DNA of 56,512 nucleotides from Colwellia sp. (GTDB taxonomy: Bacteria > Pseudomonadota > Gammaproteobacteria > Enterobacterales > Alteromonadaceae). Positions 9,511 through 17,245 of this stretch are shown here, one piece after another. The stretch covers positions 1 to 56,512 of the forward strand of contig JAPHTO010000110.1 of the NCBI GenBank assembly GCA_026196955.1, in the 5' to 3' direction. The first letter of the stretch is position 1. Each line of letters begins with the position of its first letter. The notes below the pieces were generated by a model. That model had not been told where the DNA came from and made no database searches. It was given only the letters and a program-made list of their open reading frames with translations. Position numbers and translations under genes: made by a program.

Positions 9511-9536
9511 TGATCTTATTGGATCCAATAAGATCA
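9511..9536. promoter_or_regulatory. 26-bp perfect palindrome, candidate enhancer site
   Basis: TGATCTTATTGGA at 9511-9523 is followed immediately by its exact reverse complement at 9524-9536, with no spacer. It is centred about 158 bp upstream of the predicted sigma-54 start site of the PEP-CTERM gene. That is a usual distance for the upstream activating site of a bacterial enhancer-binding protein. As RNA it could fold, but no T-run follows on either strand, so termination is unlikely. PrsR is the natural candidate ligand by family context; it is not in the window. Confidence 0.6.
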
Positions 9537-9601
9537 CCGCTGCTGGTAATAGCTGATCGGCTTCTCGATAAGCTCAAGAAAACGATTGTGGTGGTTTTTT
9601 G

Positions 9602-10669
9602 TTACTTCTTAACAAAAGAGTCAAAGGAGCGTCTATTACTTCTCTGTACAACAGGTTTATTATATCCAATGCGTAAAAACATTAAGCCGTAGTTGCCTTT
9701 TGAATCATTACTGCTATTCACTATGCTGTGCATTTGCTGCGCGATAGCGTCCAACTGGGCTTTAAACTCATTCTCGCAAGCGATATAGCCAAGTGAGAAT
9801 ATGCCAGGAGCAGCATAAGGCTGTACAGATAAACCTTGCTGGCTAGCTTGAAGCCACACCCTTTGTATGGCTCGGCCGGCCTTAATGACGTTGAGTCGAT
9901 CCTTTCCTGTCATTGTGATCAACACTAATGCAGGGGAAAGTAATATTGGTATGCGAACAGAGCGAAAGCCTAATATAGCTGCGCCGCCAATTCTATTCAT
10001 AAAATTCATGACCGACCATTTTTTCATTTGTTTAAATAACGGCTGGGCGGGTTTCTCAATGGCTAACACTGAAATAGGCATTCCCTCTTCTGCGTTTGGA
10101 TTGCCAAAATGGACGGTAGAAAAAAGCTCTTGATGAAGAATTTGACTTTTAAAGCGTATTGTTTCAGCTTTTTGAATAACGGGTAACACAGCTTTTATCG
10201 ATTTTTTACCAGTGAAGCTTAACAAGTCACAATCGCGCTGTTTGGCTGCATTGGTAAGTAATTCTATTGACTGTGTTTTAATAGGACCTTTAAATGGAAA
10301 GCGTCTGTCTGTGCAGCGCTTGGGTATTTCATCAACAAGGTTATCTGCATCATTTAAGGCTTGTTCACTAGGAAGAAAGTAAATGCAGGCAACGAAAAGT
10401 TCATTCTGCTCGCCTTCGGGAAAGTATTCTACTTGCGTCGATAAAGGAAAGCTTTCAGCGCAAATAATGATGTTTTCAATGACAGCACCAAGGGCAATAT
10501 CTGATAATACGAATCTATTATCTGATGCTTTCCCTGATCGTTTAGGATCAATCCATAAAGCTAAGGTATTGTCATTTTGCCAATGAAATTGAAAAGGTTG
10601 GCTGTTATCGGCAGAAGGAGCGAAAATAGCTGCGTTAATTAATCGCTGTTTTTGTGACTCAGAGAGCAT
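9602..10669 (-). CDS. nitroreductase-like protein (Acg/MoeY-type, exosortase-cluster)
   Basis: A 355-residue protein with the split nitroreductase fold typical of Acg-like proteins: an N-terminal AAIFAPSADNSQPFQF segment, where the SxxNxQPF pattern binds FMN phosphate in the family, a middle VLSDIALGAVIENI helix, and a C-terminal KAGRAIQRVWLQASQQGLSVQPYAA segment. It has no signal peptide. Its ATG overlaps the stop of the ThiF-like gene by one base (TAATG), so the two are probably translationally coupled. ThiF and nitroreductase domains are also fused in some proteins such as mycobacterial MoeY, which suggests that the pair acts on one substrate. Whether it is a true redox enzyme or only an FMN-binding or sequestering protein cannot be told from the sequence. 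Confidence 0.72.
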   Translation of the reverse strand: MLSESQKQRLINAAIFAPSADNSQPFQFHWQNDNTLALWIDPKRSGKASDNRFVLSDIALGAVIENIIICAESFPLSTQVEYFPEGEQNELFVACIYFLPSEQALNDADNLVDEIPKRCTDRRFPFKGPIKTQSIELLTNAAKQRDCDLLSFTGKKSIKAVLPVIQKAETIRFKSQILHQELFSTVHFGNPNAEEGMPISVLAIEKPAQPLFKQMKKWSVMNFMNRIGGAAILGFRSVRIPILLSPALVLITMTGKDRLNVIKAGRAIQRVWLQASQQGLSVQPYAAPGIFSLGYIACENEFKAQLDAIAQQMHSIVNSSNDSKGNYGLMFLRIGYNKPVVQRSNRRSFDSFVKK

Positions 10670-11529
10670 TATATATTCATCCGTTTTTTCGCAATGGCAA
10701 AGGCAAGTTTTTGAATAGGGTTATTATTGCCTCCGGGTCGCCAAGTTTTCTTAAACTTATTACAGTAAGCATCGAAGTGAAGCCCCCAAGGTACGTTGAG
10801 GACGTCACCACGATTAAGAAAAATTTTTAATACTTGTGAAGCAGTTACTCCAGCAGCAAGTTGGCAACCCATAATGGTGGAGGGGCCTTTTTTATTGGCG
10901 ACATCAAAACGACTAGGATCAACCAAATAAGAACTTTGTAATGCTGATGGCGTTAAACCAAGGAAAAACTTGAGATATTGTTCATTTTCAGAACAACCTT
11001 CGAAACAAAAATATTCTTCAAAGGTCATTTTTCCAGGTAAAAAATTTAAATAGGCGGTGCCCATGCCTATAGGTGCAGCGGTGGTGGCTGCAATAGATTT
11101 TTCAGCACACTTTTGAAATACAAGCCTGCGTGCATCCATAACAAAGAAATCGAGAGAGTCCACATAGCAATCAACATCGTTCAAAAAATCATCCATGTTT
11201 TTTGCATTGATGCCGTCAGGAAAAGTGTTGATTTCAAGCTCAGGGTTGATAGCTAAAGCCATGTCTACCATGGCATCCAATTTTTTTATCCCGTAGGTTT
11301 TGGTGGTAGCACCTGCTTGTCTATTGGTGTTTTCACAGGCATATTCATCAAAGTCAGCTAAATTAAACTTAGTGATGCCAAGGCGTATTAAGGTAAGTAA
11401 ATGCGTGCTGCCAACGCCGCCTAATCCAGCAATAGCCACGCGTTTAGTTTTGAGCAACTGTTGCTCTTGCTCGGTAACCCAGCCAATATTTCTGGAAAAG
11501 GCTAAATCGTAGTCAAAAAGGTTTACCAT
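10669..11529 (-). CDS. ThiF/E1-like adenylyltransferase, exosortase-cluster
   Basis: A 286-residue member of the ThiF/MoeB/HesA superfamily, which adenylates the C-terminus of a small carrier protein or a similar carboxylate. AIAGLGGVGSTHLLTLIRLG near residue 32 is the nucleotide-binding Rossmann loop; DFDEYACENTNRQAGA follows with the expected Asp and Asn-Arg. The middle has no CxxC zinc pairs, unlike MoeB. FCFEGCSE near residue 175 offers cysteines, but none can be named catalytic. A longer frame begins at a TTG at 11541; I prefer the ATG at 11529, which has GAGA upstream. It is coupled by one base to the nitroreductase-like gene and lies 35 bp after the acyltransferase gene. No ubiquitin-like or ThiS-like partner is visible in the window. 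Confidence 0.8.
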   Translation of the reverse strand: MVNLFDYDLAFSRNIGWVTEQEQQLLKTKRVAIAGLGGVGSTHLLTLIRLGITKFNLADFDEYACENTNRQAGATTKTYGIKKLDAMVDMALAINPELEINTFPDGINAKNMDDFLNDVDCYVDSLDFFVMDARRLVFQKCAEKSIAATTAAPIGMGTAYLNFLPGKMTFEEYFCFEGCSENEQYLKFFLGLTPSALQSSYLVDPSRFDVANKKGPSTIMGCQLAAGVTASQVLKIFLNRGDVLNVPWGLHFDAYCNKFKKTWRPGGNNNPIQKLAFAIAKKRMNI

Positions 11530-11563
11530 GTCAGATCTCAATATTAATTGTATGCGTAATTAA

Positions 11564-12334
11564 CTACTTGTCGGTTAAATTAGTATAAGGAATAAAGAAA
11601 ACTTGCTCTTTCAAATCTCTGTGGATGATTTTGTAAAGCTCAGCAATAGGCTCTGTCAACTGCACATGAAATCTTTCACGTTTAAGGAAAAACATGGCTC
11701 TACGGCCGTGGTAATCTGTTTCTTCACCAATTTGTTCGAAAGGCAAACCAAAGCGCTGTAAGCGACGGTTTAGTCTTGGCTCCATCATCACCATAATGCC
11801 AACATGGTTACATATTTCAGCTAAAGCTAAACCCGAAAGATATAAACCCATGGCTATATTAGGAAAGTTTCTTCGTTCTATCTCAGTAAAGACGGTTTCA
11901 GGGTTGGCCTTATTTAACACAAACGGAGTGTTTTTCTCTTTTTCACGGCGTCTAAAGTCAGCAAGTACGGCTAATCTAGATATTTCTCCAAAACCACCAC
12001 GAGGTAGGGTTTGAGTATCGACAGTATTGGGAATTGCGCTGTCTAAGCAGTGCTCTTCAAAGGGTAATTTACGCTGAGGATCATTTACCGGCGGGATAAC
12101 TAACCTGATACAGCCCGCGAAAACCCCTGTGCGTTTATGCTCTAAAATGCAGTGAAAAGCATAGTCATCACACTCATCGCTTTCCATTTTTTTTTCATTT
12201 GACGGTTCCCAGCCAAGCTCTTCACTGTACACACCATAGCGTATTTTGAATGCTTCTTGTCGTAATGCTTTAGTGTCGGCAAACCTTATCTTGAAGTATT
12301 GATTAAAGTTGTCGGCAATTGAATATTCACTCAT
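11564..12334 (-). CDS. PEP-CTERM/exosortase system-associated acyltransferase (LuxI-like GNAT)
   Basis: A 256-residue protein of the family restricted to PEP-CTERM/exosortase loci, related to acyl-homoserine lactone synthases. Visible traits are FKIRFADTKALRQEAFKIRY-like opening residues, RYGVYSEELGWE, then DDYAFHCILEH and the FAGCIRLVIPP beta-strand with the conserved Arg, and EISRLAVLADFRRRE, which matches the ExSRxxV signature of LuxI-type enzymes. It should transfer an acyl group from acyl-ACP or acyl-CoA to an amine. Substrate and product are unknown. Its neighbours are a decarboxylase able to make an amine and a ligase able to activate an acid, which fits N-acylation of an amine. The ATG is at 12334, with only a weak ribosome site. 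Confidence 0.83.
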   Translation of the reverse strand: MSEYSIADNFNQYFKIRFADTKALRQEAFKIRYGVYSEELGWEPSNEKKMESDECDDYAFHCILEHKRTGVFAGCIRLVIPPVNDPQRKLPFEEHCLDSAIPNTVDTQTLPRGGFGEISRLAVLADFRRREKEKNTPFVLNKANPETVFTEIERRNFPNIAMGLYLSGLALAEICNHVGIMVMMEPRLNRRLQRFGLPFEQIGEETDYHGRRAMFFLKRERFHVQLTEPIAELYKIIHRDLKEQVFFIPYTNLTDK

Positions 12335-12429
12335 TGTGAGCCCGTTTCATTTTAATGATTAGTCTTAGTATAGCTAGTTATCAACAATAGCAATAATCAT
12401 TTGTTAATTTAGCGCGTATGCCTTTATTT

Positions 12430-13686
12430 TTAAAGCAATATCTCAGTTAATTCAGGCTGACTAAGGAAGTCTTTTGGACTAGCTGAAGCGCCATAAGCGC
12501 CTGATTGATAAACAACCACATAATCGCCAATATCACTGGTTGGTAAGTGCATTCGGTCAGCTATGATATCTAATGGCGTACAAAGTGGCCCTACGATGTT
12601 TACTAACTCTGTGGTTTGCTCTGATGTATTGTTAAGTTTATTACCAATGCTAACAGGGTAATTTTTACGAATAACTTGACCAAAATTGCCAGAGTTTGAT
12701 AAATGATGGTGTAGACCGCCATCACAGACGAGGTAGGTTGTATCCCGCGATACTTTTTTATCAACAATTTTGCTGACATAAACACCGGCTTCACCTACTA
12801 AGTAACGCCCGAGCTCCATTATAATATCAATATCGGCCAGTGCCTCTTGATACTGTTGAAGTAGTTCAGTTAGGTTACTGCTTATTTCACCTAGCTCTAA
12901 TCTTTGCTCTCCAGGAAAATAAGGAATGCCTAGTCCTCCGCCAATATTTATATACGCAATTTTTACCGGTGTTAATGTTACAAGCTGTTGCGCTAAAGCG
13001 AAGGTTTTCTGGTGCATTTCTATAATTGCTTCGGCTTTTAAATTTTGTGAGCCAGCAAAGATATGAAAACCCTGAAAATTTATTTTGTCATAAGGCAGCT
13101 CGTTGAGTAGCTGTGGTAATAGTTCTTCATCAATACCAAAGGGTTTTGAGCCCCCAGCCATTTTCATACCTGACGCTTTTAGCTCGAAGGCTGGGTTAAC
13201 ACGAATAGCAATGTTAGGTTTAATGGCGAGGTTTTCGCCGATTGCAATAGCTCGATTTATTTCGGTTGCAGACTCGGTATGTAGAGTAATGCCTGCAACA
13301 ATCGCAGATTGGATATCATCTTGTGTTTTTCCCGGCCCGGCAAAACTGATCTCGTTGGCAGGCATGCCCGATTGTAGAGCTAATAACATTTCTTTTTTTG
13401 AAGCCACATCAAAGCCGTTGACATGATCAACCATAAAGTGCACTAGGCTAGGGTAGGGATTTGCCTTAATAGCATAGTGTAATTGAATTTTTGCAGGTAA
13501 GGCTGTTTTTAGATCTGCTACCTTGCTGGCGATAAGGTCTTTGTCATAAGCATAAAAGGGTGTACTGCCAATGAGCTTATCTATTTGGCTAATGGTTTTT
13601 CCGCCAATAACTAATTCATTATTGCGGCTAGCGAAGTGGCTTATATCAGCATGTTTAGGCGCTTGTCGTGGTGATGCTTTTGTCAT
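12430..13686 (-). CDS. PLP-dependent decarboxylase, exosortase A system-associated
   Basis: A 418-residue fold type III PLP enzyme of the LysA/ornithine decarboxylase group. LHYAIKANPYPS gives the PLP Lys at position 74, NIGGGLGIPYFPGE near residue 245 holds the phosphate-binding Gly loop, and VCDGGLHHHLSNSG and VVGPLCTPLD-like segments bring the Cys and Asp of the second active-site half. The family occurs beside the acyl ligase of the next entry in exosortase A loci. It may decarboxylate an amino acid or carrier-bound amino acid to an amine; the substrate cannot be read from the sequence. The 95-bp gap to the acyltransferase gene and 121-bp gap to the ligase contain no terminator, so one leftward transcript is likely. 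Confidence 0.87.
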   Translation of the reverse strand: MTKASPRQAPKHADISHFASRNNELVIGGKTISQIDKLIGSTPFYAYDKDLIASKVADLKTALPAKIQLHYAIKANPYPSLVHFMVDHVNGFDVASKKEMLLALQSGMPANEISFAGPGKTQDDIQSAIVAGITLHTESATEINRAIAIGENLAIKPNIAIRVNPAFELKASGMKMAGGSKPFGIDEELLPQLLNELPYDKINFQGFHIFAGSQNLKAEAIIEMHQKTFALAQQLVTLTPVKIAYINIGGGLGIPYFPGEQRLELGEISSNLTELLQQYQEALADIDIIMELGRYLVGEAGVYVSKIVDKKVSRDTTYLVCDGGLHHHLSNSGNFGQVIRKNYPVSIGNKLNNTSEQTTELVNIVGPLCTPLDIIADRMHLPTSDIGDYVVVYQSGAYGASASPKDFLSQPELTEILL

Positions 13687-13807
13687 GTTATGCTACTTAT
13701 TTTCTCTTCGTCATGTTTGAAATATCCTACCTGGATGCTATTTTTACTTTTATTTTGCTTTGATTCAACATGGTGATGCTGTCGATTATCCTGAGTTTAT
13801 AGCAAGA

Positions 13808-15397
13808 CTAACTAAAATAGTTTTTATATTCTTGATTAAGCTTGTTTCTATCTATCTTACCATTGGCATTATGAGGTAGTGCAGATAACACAATTATTTT
13901 TTTGGGTACCATGTAATTTGCTAGTTGCTTTTGGCAATGTTTCAGCAAGGATTTTTCTACTGAATCCAGATCACTTTGGTTATTGCTACAGACTATGGCC
14001 AAAATTGCTTGACCTAGTTCAGCATGTGGTACGCCAATGGTCGCCGCTTCTGTGATTTCCTCATGCTGATAGAGTACTTCTTCTATTTCCATGGGGCTAA
14101 TGCGATAGCCGGAAGTTTTCATCATTTCATCGGCTCTGGCAACAAAATATAAATAGCCATCCTGATCTCTTTTTACTGAATCTCCAGAGAATACGGCCAA
14201 TTCAGGATTGATAATACCTTGAGGTTGGTTGGGGGCAGGTTTAAAACGCTCAGCGGTTTTATCAGCGGCATTCCAATACCCAAGGCTAACGAGTGGCCCT
14301 TTATGTACTAGTTCACCTGCTTCATCAACGTCGCACTCACTACCGTCTTTGCGCACCACCAATACCTCTGCATTTGGGATCGCTTTGCCCATAGAGCCAA
14401 CTCTATTGTCCACTTCATCTGGAGATAAATAAGTTGAACGAAATGCTTCGGTTAAACCATACATTAAATAAGGAGCCGCATTGGGCATTAAAGTACGTAA
14501 TTGCTTTAAATTGGTTGTTGATAATGCGCCGCCAGAGTTGGTGAAATAACGAATAGTGTTGCCAACGCCTTCTGGCCAGTTAAGCTTACATAGTTGTGAC
14601 CATAAAGGAGGTACAGCAGCTAAGCCTGTTATCTTATATTTTACTATCGCCTTAATGACATCGTTGGGGAGTAAGTAATCTAAGAGTATGCACTCTGCAC
14701 CGACCAGAAAACTTGTTGTTAACTGACTTAAACCATAGTCGAAACTTAAGGGGAGCACTGCTAATACTTTATCGTTAGCAGTATTTTGTAGATATTCCGC
14801 CACTGATTTAGCGCCTAAGACAATATTACTATGAGAAAGTACAACACCCTTAGGCTTTCCTGTACTGCCTGAAGTATATAAAATAGCGGCCATATCATTA
14901 CCCGTTATGGGACTTGGCTCTGCCTTGTCGCACGTCAGGTTGGCAAAATATGACCAAGACATGACGGATACATGCTCGATCGTTTCTACATCGCTAGCAT
15001 CTGAGTCAGTTAATATAACATTGACTAACTCTGGTAGGCTGGCAAGTACGGGCTGAAGTGCTTTAAATCGAGCTTTGTTGGTAATGATAATTTTTATATC
15101 GCAGTCATTAGCAATATGTTGAACTTGTGGCGCTTTTAATACCGGGTTGATAGGAACAAAAACAGCGCCTGCTTTACTACAGGCGAACATACTGATGACA
15201 TTTTCAATCGTCTTGGGTAAATAAATACCAACTCGCTGATAACGCTCAATGTTTAATACTCGATAACTGGCTGCTATATCGTTGACTTTTTCGTCGAGCT
15301 CTCGGTAATTTAATTGCTGCTCTTTTAACGTTAGCGCGGTATTTGAAGGGAATGTTTCCGAACTTTTACTGATTAAGTCATGAACAAAGGTGGTCAT
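13808..15397 (-). CDS. acyl-CoA/ACP ligase (AMP-forming), exosortase A system-associated
   Basis: A 529-residue ANL-superfamily enzyme that adenylates a carboxylic acid with ATP and loads it on CoA or a carrier thiol. The P-loop-like motif TSGSTGKPKG lies at 175-184, YLMYGLTEAFRSTYLSPDE follows in the middle, FSGDSVKRDQDGYLYFVARADEMMKTSGYRISP holds the hinge Asp and the A8 region, and NANGKIDRNKL near the end has the catalytic A10 Lys. The ATG at 15397 has AGGA 8 nt upstream and no gene close behind it, so this is probably the first gene of the leftward five-gene group. The usual acyl carrier protein gene of related loci is not here. The substrate is unknown. Confidence 0.87.
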   Translation of the reverse strand: MTTFVHDLISKSSETFPSNTALTLKEQQLNYRELDEKVNDIAASYRVLNIERYQRVGIYLPKTIENVISMFACSKAGAVFVPINPVLKAPQVQHIANDCDIKIIITNKARFKALQPVLASLPELVNVILTDSDASDVETIEHVSVMSWSYFANLTCDKAEPSPITGNDMAAILYTSGSTGKPKGVVLSHSNIVLGAKSVAEYLQNTANDKVLAVLPLSFDYGLSQLTTSFLVGAECILLDYLLPNDVIKAIVKYKITGLAAVPPLWSQLCKLNWPEGVGNTIRYFTNSGGALSTTNLKQLRTLMPNAAPYLMYGLTEAFRSTYLSPDEVDNRVGSMGKAIPNAEVLVVRKDGSECDVDEAGELVHKGPLVSLGYWNAADKTAERFKPAPNQPQGIINPELAVFSGDSVKRDQDGYLYFVARADEMMKTSGYRISPMEIEEVLYQHEEITEAATIGVPHAELGQAILAIVCSNNQSDLDSVEKSLLKHCQKQLANYMVPKKIIVLSALPHNANGKIDRNKLNQEYKNYFS

Positions 15398-15525
15398 TTA
15401 TCATCCTGAATGTCATTTATAAAGCAGGCTTACTGAAAGTTACTGCTACAAGTATGTAAATAGAAATTGATATGGCTATTATTGCAGTGAAAGGTGTTCT
15501 CAAGCAAGTTGGTGAGGCTAACTTT

Positions 15526-16344
15526 TTATAGTTTCACTTTTAGTGGAATGATCTCTTTAGCGGTTTGATAACCAATATCAAACAAGGTGTTTTTTTGACG
15601 TTGCGACATTTTAAAGTCAACACCTGAGCTTTCACCTGTGTTAATCACAATGGTGTTATGCCAAAAATGCTCATTAATATACTCGCGAGAAATCGTGGTC
15701 ATAAACGCTCTAATCAATAAAGTGATGTAGTTAAAAATAGGAAACAACCCTGTGGTATTGATTTCGTCGTACTCATTTTCACTGCGTAAGCGAAAGCACA
15801 GCACAGGTGTTCCTTGGTGATCCCAGTCTCTATGTAAGGCGTCTTCAGATAGAATACTGCCATCTACCATGATGTGCTTGCCAAAAGATTGGAAGCTAAA
15901 GACTAAAGGAATAGACATTGAAAATCGTACCGCTTTTGATACTTTCATATGCGGTGTGTTTTCTTCATTAAAAATGACAGGCTTGCCATTGGTGACATCG
16001 GTAGCAACTATATGCAGGTTTTTATCTAGGTCGCTAAAGGTTTTTCCTGATAATTTTTTATCAACCCATTTCTCAAAAACATCGCCTGAGCTTAACCCGC
16101 CATGGCGAATTAATTTGAATAAGGAAAATTCTCGAAATTGATTGTAATCAGTTTCAAAGGCAATCTCTCTACTTTCCTCTAATGATAAACCGGCGGCGTG
16201 AAAGCTTGCTACAATGCTGCCTCCTGAAACCCCGACGATACTATTGAATTGAATATCGAGATCATTGAGTGCTCTTAATACACCTAAATGGGCAGGTAAT
16301 CGAGTGCCTCCACCTGCAAAGATTGGCACTATGCTATTATTCAT
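15526..16344 (-). CDS. patatin-like phospholipase
   Basis: A 272-residue lipid acyl hydrolase of the patatin family without a signal peptide, so probably cytosolic. GGGTR at 11-15 is the oxyanion hole, GVSGG around Ser40 is the nucleophile elbow, and DG at 161-162 gives the second catalytic residue of the Ser-Asp dyad. The length is usual for bacterial patatins such as RssA. It starts at an ATG at 16344, diverges from the protease gene, and lies 128 bp downstream of the acyl ligase start region. It may release fatty acids that feed the ligase, but this is only a neighbourhood guess. Confidence 0.88.
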   Translation of the reverse strand: MNNSIVPIFAGGGTRLPAHLGVLRALNDLDIQFNSIVGVSGGSIVASFHAAGLSLEESREIAFETDYNQFREFSLFKLIRHGGLSSGDVFEKWVDKKLSGKTFSDLDKNLHIVATDVTNGKPVIFNEENTPHMKVSKAVRFSMSIPLVFSFQSFGKHIMVDGSILSEDALHRDWDHQGTPVLCFRLRSENEYDEINTTGLFPIFNYITLLIRAFMTTISREYINEHFWHNTIVINTGESSGVDFKMSQRQKNTLFDIGYQTAKEIIPLKVKL

Positions 16345-16472
16345 TGATGTCCTTTAAAAAGTGCTTAATAGTCATAAGTATGGACAAAAGCTGACAATTT
16401 GCGAATATTCAATTTTTAGCCTATTTCAGGTAAACTCAATAGAGCTTAGTTATTTAACCACAAAGGAAATAC

Positions 16473-17237
16473 ATGAAAATATTACACGGATTATTATTTG
16501 TTGTATTGGCACTGTTCGTCAATGTTGCCCACGCTGAATTTGTCGATGTTGTTGCCAAAGTAAAGCCTTCAGTGGTGGGGATAGGTATTCACACACCAAC
16601 AAGTCAACCACAAAATATATTGCGAGGTACTGGCTTTGTGATTGGTGATGGTCGTTATGTTGTGACCAATGCGCACGTATTACCAACAGAGCTTGATGAA
16701 AGCTTACTGCAAAAAATGGCGGTCTTCATCGGCTCAGGTAAACAAGCTAAAGTCAGAAAAGCGGAAATTGTGGTGACTTCTGATCTCTATGATTTAGCTA
16801 TTTTAAAAGTATCAGGCGCACCTTTACCTGCAATGACTTTAGCGGATAGTCAATTTAAGCCAGACGGCAGTTATATTGCCTTTACGGGGTTTCCTATTGG
16901 TGCCATTTTAGGTTTATATCCTGTTACTCATAGAGGCATGATTGCCAGTGTTACTCCAACGGTTATTCCTGTGCAATCGGCAGGGCAAATGACAATAAAA
17001 ATGCTAAAAAGAATGCGTAATCCTTATTTGGTTTACCAACTTGATGCTACTGCTTATCCGGGCAATAGTGGCAGTGCCATGTATGATATGAAAACAGGTG
17101 AAGTGGTGGGGGTTATTAATAAAGTTTTTGTGCAAGAAACAAAAGAAGCCGTTATCACTAAGCCTAGCGGCATTACTTATGCCATTCCTGTGAAGTATTT
17201 ACATCAAATCATTAAAGAAAATAACATACGCTGGTAA
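16473..17237 (+). CDS. secreted trypsin-like serine protease, DegP-like without PDZ
   Basis: A 254-residue periplasmic protein. The signal peptide ends at NVAHA (about residue 21). The chymotrypsin-fold triad is complete: His68 in VVTNAHVL, Asp107 in DLYDLAIL and Ser199 in PGNSGSAMY. The length ends soon after the catalytic domain, so the PDZ domains of DegP/DegS are missing; it may therefore act as a constitutive or substrate-limited protease. AAGGA precedes the ATG. It stands alone, between the divergent patatin and the convergent DUF4384 gene, with only 8 bp to the latter's stop and no intrinsic terminator. Confidence 0.88.
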   Translation: MKILHGLLFVVLALFVNVAHAEFVDVVAKVKPSVVGIGIHTPTSQPQNILRGTGFVIGDGRYVVTNAHVLPTELDESLLQKMAVFIGSGKQAKVRKAEIVVTSDLYDLAILKVSGAPLPAMTLADSQFKPDGSYIAFTGFPIGAILGLYPVTHRGMIASVTPTVIPVQSAGQMTIKMLKRMRNPYLVYQLDATAYPGNSGSAMYDMKTGEVVGVINKVFVQETKEAVITKPSGITYAIPVKYLHQIIKENNIRW

Positions 17238-17245
17238 ATTCATTG

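Noticed and set aside
9511..9536. 26-bp palindrome as a terminator of the nitroreductase operon
   Set aside because: On the minus strand it is followed by AAAAC, not a T-run, and it has no loop; an operator or enhancer is more likely.
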